This document shows, in pieces, positions 6,719 through 13,290 of a DNA stretch of 13,290 bases. The notes beneath the pieces were generated by a model. The model was not told the DNA's origin, ran no database searches, and saw nothing but the letters and a program-made list of their open reading frames with translations. The stretch is from positions 1 through 13,290 of the forward strand of contig CABQZS010000224.1 of the NCBI GenBank assembly GCA_902468695.1, in the 5' to 3' direction. A program made the position numbers and the translations under genes. Source of the stretch: an uncultured Collinsella sp. Its GTDB lineage: Bacteria > Actinomycetota > Coriobacteriia > Coriobacteriales > Coriobacteriaceae. How positions within the stretch are numbered: the first letter of the stretch is position 1; every line of letters starts with the position of its first letter.

Positions 6719-8320
6719 ATGAACCAGATACTTCTTTTTATCGGCCTCGTCATAATTTTGTGCCTGACCATCAAACCCGTCGGCAAAAAGCTCCCCTTCC
6801 CCACCCTGCTCATCTTTATCGCGCTCGGCATGCTGCTGGGCGTCAACGGCCCGGCGCACATCGACTTTAGCGACTATGCGCTCACCGAAACCGTCTGCAG
6901 CACGGCACTGCTGTTCATCATGTTCTACGGCGGCTTTAACACCAACATCGACCGTGCCAAACCTGTCGCCGTGCCAGCGGTGCTGCTGAGCACGCTCGGC
7001 GTCGTCATCACCGCTGGCATCACTGGCGTGTTCGCGCACTATGTACTGGGCTTCGACTGGATCGGCGGTCTACTGCTGGGATCGGTCGTGGCATCCACCG
7101 ACGCGGCGAGCGTCTTTAGCGTGCTGCGCGAGCACAGCCTGTCGCTGAGAGGTGGCACCGACTCGCTGCTCGAGGTCGAATCGGGCTCCAACGACCCCGT
7201 CGCCTACATGCTCACCGCGGTGCTCGCCACCCTCGCGGCCGGCGGCGACATTAACATCCCCGTGCTGCTGGCCAAGCAAATCATCCTGGGCGTGGGGCTG
7301 GGCCTTGCCATCGGTTGGGCATCCAGCCGCCTGATTGAGCGCGCGCACGCAACGGCAGAAGGCGCGCAGACGATCTTTTTGTTTGCCGTGGCCATCGTGG
7401 CCTATGCACTGCCGAGCTATCTGGGCGGCAACGGCTTTTTGGCCGTGTACCTGGCAGGCATTGTGCTGGGAGCCAGCGACATCACCGGCAAGGTCGAGAT
7501 GGCGCACTTCTTCGATACCCTCACCGAGATGGCCGAGATGACCATCTTCTTTTTGCTGGGCCTACTCGTCACGCCCGCACGCCTGCCGCAGATGCTGCTG
7601 CCGGGCCTGGCACTCATGGCGTTCATGCTCTTCGTGAGCCGCCCCATCGCCGTCGGTGTGCTCCTAGCGCCCTTTAAGACGAATCCCCGCCAGGTCGCGC
7701 TCGTAAGCTGGGCGGGCCTGCGCGGAGCAGCTTCGGTCGTCTTTAGTCTCTTTGCCGTGGTGGCCGGCGTTCCCGGCGGACACGACCTATTTGACCTGGT
7801 ATTTGTGATTGCCGTGTCGAGCATTGTGGTGCAGGGCTCGCTGCTGCCGGCGGTGGCGAAGAAGCTCGATATGATCGATGCGACCGGCGACGTGCGCCGC
7901 ACCTTTAACGACTACCGCGACGAGGACGGCATGTCGTTCGTCAAGCTCAAGGTAGGCGCTGGACATCCGTTTGCCGGACGCTCGCTCGCCGACATTGGCA
8001 GCGCAACGGACATGCTGGTGGTCTTGGTGCTGCGTGACGGCGCCCACCCGGTACTGCCCAATGGCGACACCGTGATCCAGGAAGGAGATCTGCTGGTGAT
8101 GGCCGCCCCAACGTTCGAGGAGCGTGCCGAGGTTACGCTGCGCGAGGTCACCGTAACTCCCCACGGTCGCCTGGCCGGCCAGCGCCTGCGCGACGTTCCG
8201 CAAGGCAAGCACCCGTTTATCGTGGTGATGCTCAAGCGCGACGGCCAAACGATCATCCCCGACGGCAACACCCTCATATACGCCGGCGACGAAGCTGTCA
8301 TCGCCACGCTAGCATCGTAG
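6719..8320 (+). CDS. CPA1-family potassium (or sodium)/proton antiporter, NhaP2/CvrA-like, with C-terminal RCK_C domains
   Basis: A 533-residue inner-membrane antiporter. Residues 1-380 form about 12 membrane spans and carry CPA1 motifs: STDAASV (126-132), ESGSNDPVAY (154-163, with the ion-binding Asn158-Asp159 pair), and GLRGAASV (333-340). After the membrane part come two tandem modules of about 65 residues (roughly 404-470 and 471-533). Each has the RCK_C/TrkA_C pattern of a G.....GRSLADI or GRLAGQRLRDV helix followed by IIPDGNTLIYAGDEAVI-type strands. In other transporters such domains bind regulatory ligands, including c-di-AMP in Firmicutes. Start: ATG at 6719 with AGGAG at 6702-6706. 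It is a single gene; the long inverted repeat follows 12 bp after its stop. The K+ preference is inferred from NhaP2-like architecture. Confidence 0.88.
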   Translation: MNQILLFIGLVIILCLTIKPVGKKLPFPTLLIFIALGMLLGVNGPAHIDFSDYALTETVCSTALLFIMFYGGFNTNIDRAKPVAVPAVLLSTLGVVITAGITGVFAHYVLGFDWIGGLLLGSVVASTDAASVFSVLREHSLSLRGGTDSLLEVESGSNDPVAYMLTAVLATLAAGGDINIPVLLAKQIILGVGLGLAIGWASSRLIERAHATAEGAQTIFLFAVAIVAYALPSYLGGNGFLAVYLAGIVLGASDITGKVEMAHFFDTLTEMAEMTIFFLLGLLVTPARLPQMLLPGLALMAFMLFVSRPIAVGVLLAPFKTNPRQVALVSWAGLRGAASVVFSLFAVVAGVPGGHDLFDLVFVIAVSSIVVQGSLLPAVAKKLDMIDATGDVRRTFNDYRDEDGMSFVKLKVGAGHPFAGRSLADIGSATDMLVVLVLRDGAHPVLPNGDTVIQEGDLLVMAAPTFEERAEVTLREVTVTPHGRLAGQRLRDVPQGKHPFIVVMLKRDGQTIIPDGNTLIYAGDEAVIATLAS

Positions 8321-8332
8321 CCATCACCACCC

Positions 8333-8405
8333 ATAAGTTGCGGTGAAATAGGGATTGAATAGGCCTTCTAGCAGTCATTTCGGTCCCTATTTCACCGCAA
8401 CTTAT
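8333..8405. repeat. 22-bp perfect inverted repeat with 29-bp loop
   Basis: The arm at 8333-8354 (beginning ATAAGTTGCGG, ending ATAGGGA) is the exact reverse complement of 8384-8405. A perfect 22-bp match around a short loop cannot be coding and would form a very stable hairpin in DNA or RNA. It lies between the antiporter stop and the convergent small gene. No T-run follows on either strand, so it is not a standard intrinsic terminator. It is more like a MITE/REP-type palindrome, although it may still end transcripts or protect them. Confidence 0.75.
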
Positions 8406-8435
8406 TTAGGGGATGGAGTTGAAGTTCAATCGCGG

Positions 8436-8660
8436 CTACCAGTCCTCATCTGCGCCGTAGCCATCGTCCGCGTCGTCGTCGACGGCAAAGTCGCGGAGGT
8501 CGAGGCCTTCGCGTTCGGCTCGAGCTAGGAGCTCTTGAGGAGACTCGTCCTCGATATCCACTACGTCGAGCATGGCGGCCGGAAAACCCACGCCAGTCGC
8601 GCTCCCCGCACGGTCGAGCAAGCCCTCGCGCAGCTGGTCTACATCGACTTCGATTTTCAT
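8436..8660 (-). CDS. Small acidic protein of unknown function (74 residues)
   Basis: I do not recognise a family. The product is MKIEVDVDQLREGLLDRAGS… with a mixed N-terminal half, an Ala/Glu/Arg helix (residues 40-52, PQELLARAEREGL) and a strongly acidic tail (DDDADDGYGADEDW). There are no membrane segments and no Cys. Start: ATG at 8660 with GGGAGG at 8668-8673 and 7-nt spacing, a convincing ribosome site. Upstream in-frame Mets would run across the promoter of the divergent MazG gene and are rejected. It is divergent from the MazG/nuclease-helicase operon across a 115-bp region. It could be a regulator or accessory factor of that cassette, or just a neighbour. Confidence 0.7.
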   Translation of the reverse strand: MKIEVDVDQLREGLLDRAGSATGVGFPAAMLDVVDIEDESPQELLARAEREGLDLRDFAVDDDADDGYGADEDW

Positions 8661-8716
8661 GGTGAAACCTCCCGCCGGCCAATCGCAACCGAACAAACCG
8701 CACGCCCCAAATGATG

Positions 8717-8744
8717 TGCAATAAATCCCAGATACGGCCATAAT
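8717..8744 (+). promoter_or_regulatory. Candidate promoter of the MazG/nuclease-helicase operon
   Basis: TGCAAT (8717-8722) and CATAAT (8739-8744) are 16 bp apart. The -10 matches TATAAT at 5 of 6 positions, the -35 is weak. It lies about 30 bp ahead of the MazG start codon in the most AT-rich patch of the divergent region. Confidence 0.45.
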
Positions 8745-8775
8745 AAAACAATGAACATCGGGGAGGTTACGGACG

Positions 8776-9132
8776 ATGGATAAGCTCGATGCCATGACGG
8801 AACAAGTCAGGGACTTTTGTGATGCACGCGACTGGCGCAAATATCACACGCCGAAAGAGCTTGCCATCGGCATGGCAACTGAGTCCTCCGAGCTCCTTCA
8901 GCTCTTTCGTTTTATGAGCGACGAGCGCATTGCAGAAATGTTCGAAGATGCCGAGCAACGCCAAGCCATCGAAGACGAAGTCGCCGACACACTTCTTTTC
9001 CTCCTGCGTTTTGCCGATTTAAACAGAATCGATCTCCCAGCTGCGCTCTCGTCCAAACTCATACGCAATGGCGAGCGCTACCCCATCAATGCATCATCCG
9101 TCGAATACAGAAAGGCGGGCCACCGTGAGTAA
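8776..9132 (+). CDS. MazG-like nucleotide pyrophosphohydrolase
   Basis: A compact all-alpha NTP-PPase of 118 residues that would hydrolyse (d)NTPs to the monophosphate and pyrophosphate with Mg2+. The defining metal motif is intact: E36-S-S-E39 and, 28 residues later, E68-V-A-D71. Nearby KELAIGMATE and the C-terminal IRNGERYPIN match the small single-domain MazG / dCTP-pyrophosphatase-like group (MazG-like enzymes are often about 100-120 residues). Start: ATG at 8776 with GGGAGG at 8761-8766. Its last 8 bases overlap the next gene, so the two are translationally coupled. Small MazG enzymes serve as nucleotide-pool cleaners, and some relatives are phage- or defence-associated. The pairing with a nuclease-helicase points to the latter, but this is inference. 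Confidence 0.88.
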   Translation: MDKLDAMTEQVRDFCDARDWRKYHTPKELAIGMATESSELLQLFRFMSDERIAEMFEDAEQRQAIEDEVADTLLFLLRFADLNRIDLPAALSSKLIRNGERYPINASSVEYRKAGHRE

Positions 9133-10867
9133 TGAGTTCGCCCTTCGGCAATACACGCTTCCCCTACCCCAGCCCTTTGAGACAAGCGAATCGCTTCAGG
9201 ACTTTGGAACGCCAAAGCCAGGGTCGCACCACGACGAAAGCTGGCCTGTTCTCTACATCCTGACCAACAGCAAAAATAAAACGGCATACATCGGTCAAAC
9301 GACCAATTATCGACGCCGCATGAAACAACACGCTGCAAACGTGGACAAGGACTTCGACCGGACCCTTCTGATCGACAATCCCACCTTCAACCAATCCGCA
9401 ACGTTCGAGTTCGAGAATCGACTTATTGAGCTGTTCTGTGCCGACGAAAAATATCAGGTCACCAATGCCAACAACGGCTATGCTCAATTCGATTATTTTG
9501 AGCGTCCTCAGTATCGCCAGAAGTTCCGAGACCTCTGGACAAAGCTTCGCGAAGAAAACTACGCGATTCATCCGATTGAAGAGCTCGAGAACTCCGATCT
9601 GTTCAAGTTCTCGCCTTTCAAGACCCTTACGCTCGACCAATACGAAACGATCGAGACGATTTATAAACGTCTCGAACAGGAGCATGAAGACGCAAAACAT
9701 GGCGGCTCAAAAAGAGAACGTATAACCGTCGTGAATGGCGCGCCGGGAACAGGTAAAACAATCCTCGCCATCAGTCTCATGTTCAAAATCAAAAATGAGC
9801 CCAACCTTTCCGGCTTGCGAGTCGGTTTTGTCACCCCCATGGATTCCCTGAAGAAGACCCTCAGGAAACTCACGCACTTCCTTCCAGGGTTAAAGCCTGG
9901 CGATATCTTGAGCCCCAGTGACGTGACCAAAAATGATCGTTATGACATCCTACTTGTCGACGAAGCACATCGACTGGGTAATTATCTAAGCATGGGCTCC
10001 GGCATCAAGGCCTTCTATAACACCTGCGATCGCCTCGGCCTTCCACATACGAGCAACCAAGTTGACTGGATATTCAAATGCTGCGACAAGGCATATCTGT
10101 TCTATGACCCCAAACAGCAAGTCCGCGCATCGGGACTCAACCGAGATGGCCTTGAGCAGCGACTCAACCAACTCGAAGAAGCTGGAATCGAGACCGAAGA
10201 ATTCAACTTGAGCACCCAAATGCGTGTGCGTGGCGGCGATGAGTACCTCGATTTTGTCTACGACCTGCTTGACAACAAAGCGTACATGCATGCCGGCATG
10301 AAGTTTGATGAGCTCTTTGCCTCTCAGCCTTACGACTCGCAAGCCGGCGATCCTGACAGTGATATCCCCAGGTACCAGTTTGGCATAGTCGACCGGTTTG
10401 AAGATTTCTGCTCCCTACAGCAGACCAAAGAAAAAGAAGTTGGGCTGTCCCGTATGACAGCCGGTTTTGCTTGGAAATGGGAAAGCAAGAGCAATAAAGA
10501 TGCGTTCGATATCGTCATCGAGGGCATTCCCAAACGCTGGAACTCAACCCAGAAGGATTGGGTTAACTCCGCCAACGCCGTCAACGAAGTCGGATGCATT
10601 CATACGGTACAAGGCTACGATCTCAACTACGGATTCGTAATTCTGGGGCCAGACATTTACTACGACACCGATAAAGGAGCCGTCTGCGTTAACAAAGCGA
10701 ACTTCAAAGATGCCGTCGCGAAGAAAAAGGCAAGCGACGATGATTTGCAAAAGATTATCGTCAACGCCTACTACGTCCTCATGACGCGCGGCATGCTAGG
10801 AACGTATCTCTATGTGTGCGACCCCGCACTCAAAGAGTACCTGTCACGGTATATCCCGGTGGTATAG
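9125..10867 (+). CDS. GIY-YIG nuclease fused to SF1-like Schlafen-group-3 (DUF2075) helicase/ATPase
   Basis: A 580-residue soluble protein. The N-terminal GIY-YIG domain (about 41-120) has LYI (43-45), YIG (55-57), conserved Arg near 63-65, H69, the expected Glu in FEFENRLIELF (about 97) and a late Asn (114). The rest is a DUF2075-type P-loop domain with all SF1 landmarks: Walker A GAPGTGKT (205-212), Walker B DILLVDEAH (274-282), motif III-like YDPKQQ (327-332), QMR (365-367), motif V HTVQG (493-497) and motif VI-like YYVLMTRG (549-556). It probably cleaves and unwinds nucleic acid. Start: GTG at 9125, overlapping mazG by 8 nt with AAAGGCGGG upstream; an ATG at 9068 would lie deep inside mazG and is rejected. 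GC is about 52-53% in sampled lines, well below neighbours, suggesting transfer. The defence role is inferred. Confidence 0.88.
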   Translation: MSNEFALRQYTLPLPQPFETSESLQDFGTPKPGSHHDESWPVLYILTNSKNKTAYIGQTTNYRRRMKQHAANVDKDFDRTLLIDNPTFNQSATFEFENRLIELFCADEKYQVTNANNGYAQFDYFERPQYRQKFRDLWTKLREENYAIHPIEELENSDLFKFSPFKTLTLDQYETIETIYKRLEQEHEDAKHGGSKRERITVVNGAPGTGKTILAISLMFKIKNEPNLSGLRVGFVTPMDSLKKTLRKLTHFLPGLKPGDILSPSDVTKNDRYDILLVDEAHRLGNYLSMGSGIKAFYNTCDRLGLPHTSNQVDWIFKCCDKAYLFYDPKQQVRASGLNRDGLEQRLNQLEEAGIETEEFNLSTQMRVRGGDEYLDFVYDLLDNKAYMHAGMKFDELFASQPYDSQAGDPDSDIPRYQFGIVDRFEDFCSLQQTKEKEVGLSRMTAGFAWKWESKSNKDAFDIVIEGIPKRWNSTQKDWVNSANAVNEVGCIHTVQGYDLNYGFVILGPDIYYDTDKGAVCVNKANFKDAVAKKKASDDDLQKIIVNAYYVLMTRGMLGTYLYVCDPALKEYLSRYIPVV

Positions 10868-10872
10868 ACCTA

Positions 10873-10945
10873 GCGACCGCCCTCCCCCATGTAACCATCC
10901 TGTAAATCATAGCGGCGTAGTCGAGTTTTACCGTGATGCGGTCGC
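10873..10945. repeat. 8-bp inverted repeat GCGACCGC/GCGGTCGC downstream of the nuclease-helicase gene
   Basis: GCGACCGC (10873-10880) and GCGGTCGC (10938-10945) are exact reverse complements with a 57-nt spacer, in the 141-bp gap before serC. No T-run follows. I see no clear terminator for the cassette otherwise, so this may be a weak 3' structure or chance. Confidence 0.2.
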
Positions 10946-10961
10946 GCCTGGCGCTCCACTG

Positions 10962-10970
10962 TGCTAAAGT
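10962..10970 (+). promoter_or_regulatory. Extended -10 element TGC-TAAAGT, likely serC promoter
   Basis: TAAAGT preceded by TGN forms an extended -10, 38 bp ahead of the serC start codon. The -35 region is not recognisable, as is usual for extended -10 promoters. The palindrome GAACGTTC (10976-10983) falls at the expected transcription start and could be an operator. Confidence 0.45.
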
Positions 10971-11008
10971 ATCCCGAACGTTCAAACGACTACGAGGGAG
11001 ACTAGAAG

Positions 11009-12133
11009 ATGGCACGTGTGCACAACTTCTCAGCTGGCCCGGCCGCGCTGCCTACAAGCGTGCTTGCCGAGATCGCCGACGAGATGATGGACTACCGCGG
11101 TTGCGGCATGTCCGTGCTCGAGATGAGCCATCGATCTAGCATGTACCAGCAGATCATCGACGACGCCGAGGCAACCCTGCGTCGCCTGCTGAGCATCCCC
11201 GACAACTACCGCGTCCTGTTTTTGCAGGGCGGCGCCACGCTGCAGTTTGCGGGCATCCCCATGAACCTCATGCGCCGCGGCCGCGCCGGCTACATCGTGA
11301 CCGGCAACTTTGCCAACAAGGCATACAAAGAAGCCGCCAAGTACGGCGAGGCCGTGCTGCTCGCGAGCTCCGAGGACACTAACTTTGACCGCATTCCCAA
11401 CATGGCCGACATCAACGCGCGCATTGCCGACGAGGCCGCGGGCGACGGGCTCGACTACGTCTACATCTGCCAGAACAACACTATCTTTGGCACCATGTAC
11501 CACGAGCTGCCCAACTGCGGCGACGTGCCGCTGGTCGCCGATGTCTCGAGCTGCTTTCTGTCGCAGCCACTCGACGTTGAGCGCTACGGGCTCATTTACG
11601 CCGGCGCGCAGAAAAACGCCGGTGCCGCGGGCGTAACCGTGGTCATCGTGCGCGACGACCTCATCGCAGATGGCCCAGCCTTTGCGCAGACGCCGCAGTA
11701 CCTGGACCTTAAGACCCAGGCCGCCAAGGGTTCCATGCTCAACACGCCCAACACCTTTGGCATCTACGTGTGCGGCAAGGTGTTCCACTGGGTCGAGCAA
11801 ACCGGCGGACTTGCAGCCATGGCCGAGCGAAACTGGGTCAAGGCTAATCTGCTCTATGACCTGCTCGAGCACAGCGAGCTGTTCCATGGCACCACGCAGG
11901 CCGACAGCCGCTCCATCGCCAACGTCACCTTCCGCACCGGCGACGCCGAGCTCGATGCGGCCTTTGTCGCAGGCGCGGCCGAACACCAGATTCAAAACGT
12001 CAAGGGCCATCGCCTGGTGGGCGGCATGCGCGCCAGCGTCTACAACGCCGTAACCATGGAAGACGTGCAGGCGCTGGCCTCGTACATGAAGGACTTCGAA
12101 GCGCAGCATAGTTTGAGTCCGCGATCTAACTAG
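11009..12133 (+). CDS. serC: Phosphoserine aminotransferase
   Basis: PLP-dependent class V aminotransferase converting 3-phosphohydroxypyruvate and glutamate to O-phosphoserine and 2-oxoglutarate, the second step of serine synthesis; it also acts in pyridoxal phosphate synthesis in some bacteria. It is 374 residues long against about 360 for the family. Visible signatures are the start FSAGPAALP (7-15), EMSHRS (38-43), LQGGATLQF (72-80), the aspartate stacking on PLP in VADVSS (D178), and YAGAQKNAG with Lys202 as the Schiff-base lysine. The C-terminal GHRLVGGMRASVYNA is also typical. Start: ATG at 11009 with AGGGAG at 10995-11000. It is followed after 69 nt by serA on the same strand, so the pathway genes are probably co-transcribed. 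Confidence 0.97.
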   Translation: MARVHNFSAGPAALPTSVLAEIADEMMDYRGCGMSVLEMSHRSSMYQQIIDDAEATLRRLLSIPDNYRVLFLQGGATLQFAGIPMNLMRRGRAGYIVTGNFANKAYKEAAKYGEAVLLASSEDTNFDRIPNMADINARIADEAAGDGLDYVYICQNNTIFGTMYHELPNCGDVPLVADVSSCFLSQPLDVERYGLIYAGAQKNAGAAGVTVVIVRDDLIADGPAFAQTPQYLDLKTQAAKGSMLNTPNTFGIYVCGKVFHWVEQTGGLAAMAERNWVKANLLYDLLEHSELFHGTTQADSRSIANVTFRTGDAELDAAFVAGAAEHQIQNVKGHRLVGGMRASVYNAVTMEDVQALASYMKDFEAQHSLSPRSN

Positions 12134-12149
12134 CCCGCAACCCGCGGGC
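12133..12149 (+). promoter_or_regulatory. Small GC hairpin at the serC stop codon
   Basis: GCCCGC (12133-12138) and GCGGGC (12144-12149) form a 6-bp stem with a 5-nt loop starting at the last base of the serC stop. No T-run follows, so it is unlikely to end transcription fully. It may modulate expression or stability between serC and serA. Confidence 0.3.
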
Positions 12150-12202
12150 CGGCCAGCCACTTCAAACCACCTGTTTAAACCAAACCTGCTAAGGAGTTTT
12201 CC

Positions 12203-13290
12203 ATGCGCAAGATCAAAACCATCGACGACATCACTAAAGACGGCAAAGTCGAGTTTGGCGAGGGCTACGAGTTTGTAAGCACCGCCGAGGAGGCCGACGC
12301 CATCCTGATGCGCTCGACCGACCTGCACGGCTACGAGCTGCCCGAGGGCATCCGCGCCATCGCCCGCTGCGGCGCCGGCGTCAACAACATCCCCGTCGAG
12401 GAGTACGCCAAGAAGGGCGTCGTCGTCTTTAACTCCCCCGGCGCCAACAGCAACGCCGTCAAGGAGCTCGTCCTGGGCATGCTGGTGCTTTCGAGCCGCG
12501 GCGTGGTGCAGTCGATGAACTGGGTGCGCGACAACGCCGACGACCCCGAGATCCAGGTCGATGCCGAGAAAGCCAAGAAGGCCTTTGTGGGCCGCGAGCT
12601 CAAGGGCAAGCGCATCGGCGTCATCGGTCTGGGCAACGTAGGCTCCAAGGTCGCCAACGCCTGCGTCGATCTGGGCATGGACGTCTACGGCTATGATCCG
12701 TTCATTTCCGTCGAGCACGCGTGGGTGCTGAGCCGCGAGGTGCAGCGTGTGGGCACGCTCGAGGATCTCTGCCGCGGCTGCGACTACCTCACCGTGCACG
12801 TGCCCAGCAAGGCCGACACCATCGGCATGATCAGCACCGAGCAGATTAACCTGCTGGCACCGGACGCCGTGCTCATCAACTACGCACGCGAGACCATCAT
12901 TGACGAGGACGCCGTCGACGCCGCCCTGCGTGCAGGCAAGCTCAGCTGGTTTAGCTGCGACTTTGCCACTCCCAAGACCGTCAAGATGCCCAATACGTTT
13001 ATCACCACGCACTCGGGCGCCGGCACCGGCGAGGCCGAGGCCAACTGCGCAGACATGGCCATCAGCGAGCTCAAGGATTACCTGGAGAACGGCAACATCG
13101 CGCACAGCGTCAACTACCCCGCCTGCAGCATGGGCAAGGCGCGCGCCGCAAGCCGCATTGCCTGCCTGCACGCCAACGTGCCCAACATGATCGGCCAGAT
13201 CACGGCCATCCTGGCCAAGGACAACGCCAACGTGCAGCGTATGACCAACGAGTCCGCCGGCGAGAACGCCTACACCATGTTCGACACCGA
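12203..13290 (+). CDS. serA: D-3-phosphoglycerate dehydrogenase with C-terminal ACT domain (3' end outside window)
   Basis: NAD-dependent 2-hydroxyacid dehydrogenase catalysing the first step of serine synthesis, 3-phosphoglycerate to 3-phosphohydroxypyruvate. 362 codons are visible. It has a short N-terminal substrate domain with RCGAGVNNIP (55-64), the Rossmann motif GLGNVG (142-147), the NYARE block (R229) and THSGAG with catalytic His270. The ACT regulatory domain begins around 318 (RIACLHANVPNMIGQITAILA) and is cut by the edge about 25 residues early, judging from the roughly 390-residue clostridial-type enzymes it resembles (DYLENGNIAHSVNYP linker). Start: ATG at 12203 with AAGGAG at 12191-12196. 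Oddity: the position of the usual catalytic Glu, 29 residues after R229, is Lys258 (codon 12974-12976). The ACT domain suggests feedback by serine. Confidence 0.93.
   Translation, partial: MRKIKTIDDITKDGKVEFGEGYEFVSTAEEADAILMRSTDLHGYELPEGIRAIARCGAGVNNIPVEEYAKKGVVVFNSPGANSNAVKELVLGMLVLSSRGVVQSMNWVRDNADDPEIQVDAEKAKKAFVGRELKGKRIGVIGLGNVGSKVANACVDLGMDVYGYDPFISVEHAWVLSREVQRVGTLEDLCRGCDYLTVHVPSKADTIGMISTEQINLLAPDAVLINYARETIIDEDAVDAALRAGKLSWFSCDFATPKTVKMPNTFITTHSGAGTGEAEANCADMAISELKDYLENGNIAHSVNYPACSMGKARAASRIACLHANVPNMIGQITAILAKDNANVQRMTNESAGENAYTMFDT

Noticed and set aside
6563..7039. Minus-strand frame reaching into the antiporter upstream region
   Set aside because: It overlaps the antiporter N-terminal membrane region in antisense, with low-complexity Asp/Glu/Gln/His composition, and has no ribosome site I can support.
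8333..8405. Interpretation of the long inverted repeat as a canonical rho-independent terminator
   Set aside because: Neither strand has a T-run after the stem, and the 29-nt loop is long. It is kept as a repeat instead.
8661..8840. N-terminal extension of the small acidic protein to upstream Met codons
   Set aside because: It would cross the promoter and start of mazG. The Met at 8660 has a near-perfect GGGAGG site.
9068..9124. Earlier ATG start for the nuclease-helicase protein
   Set aside because: It would add 19 residues encoded inside mazG and lacks a ribosome site. GTG at 9125 gives the usual short coupled overlap with an AAAGG-type site.
11030..13171. Open frame of 713 codons on the minus strand
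   Set aside because: It is antisense to serC and serA, both certain genes. Its composition is the repetitive Val/Ala/His/Gly pattern typical of the opposite strand of high-GC coding sequence, and it has no recognisable domain.

Overview
The window looks like chromosomal DNA of a Coriobacteriia-type actinobacterium, most likely Collinsella or a close relative. This rests on the high GC content (about 60-70% in most genes), strong AGGAGG-type ribosome binding sites, the gene set of a saccharolytic gut anaerobe, and long intergenic hairpin repeats. The genus is an inference from style and gene content, not a database match.

Layout, left to right. Bases 1-3412 hold two minus-strand carbon-metabolism genes: pckA (ATP-dependent PEP carboxykinase, cut by the left edge about ten residues before its expected end) and an L-lactate permease (lctP). 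They are separated by 251 bp that carry a perfect 16-bp palindrome upstream of pckA and a cluster of hairpin-forming GGGGACGTTC repeats next to the lctP stop. A divergent region with a 7-3-7 palindrome separates lctP from a plus-strand polysaccharide-type flippase (3591-5165). Next comes a 388-bp gene-free stretch with a 123-bp imperfect palindrome and a bidirectional terminator, then a minus-strand PPP-family phosphoesterase (5554-6393). A second gene-free region of 325 bp lies between it and a plus-strand CPA1 cation/proton antiporter with two C-terminal RCK_C-like modules (6719-8320). A 22-bp perfect inverted repeat follows, then a small acidic protein on the minus strand (8436-8660).

The accessory part is 8776-10867. 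It is a two-gene operon with lower GC than its surroundings (about 52-53% in sampled lines against about 70% in serC). The first gene is a MazG-like nucleotide pyrophosphohydrolase. The second overlaps it by 8 nt and encodes a 580-residue protein joining an N-terminal GIY-YIG nuclease domain to an SF1-like Schlafen-group-3 (DUF2075) helicase/ATPase with all key motifs intact. The combination suggests a phage-defence or nucleic-acid-processing cassette inserted between housekeeping genes, and it is the best candidate for an unusual system here.

The right end (11009 to the edge) is the serine biosynthesis pair serC-serA, co-directional and 69 nt apart. SerA is cut by the window edge inside its ACT domain. 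At the position of the usual catalytic Glu it carries Lys258, which is worth checking.

No tRNA, rRNA, CRISPR array, insertion sequence or transposase gene was seen.
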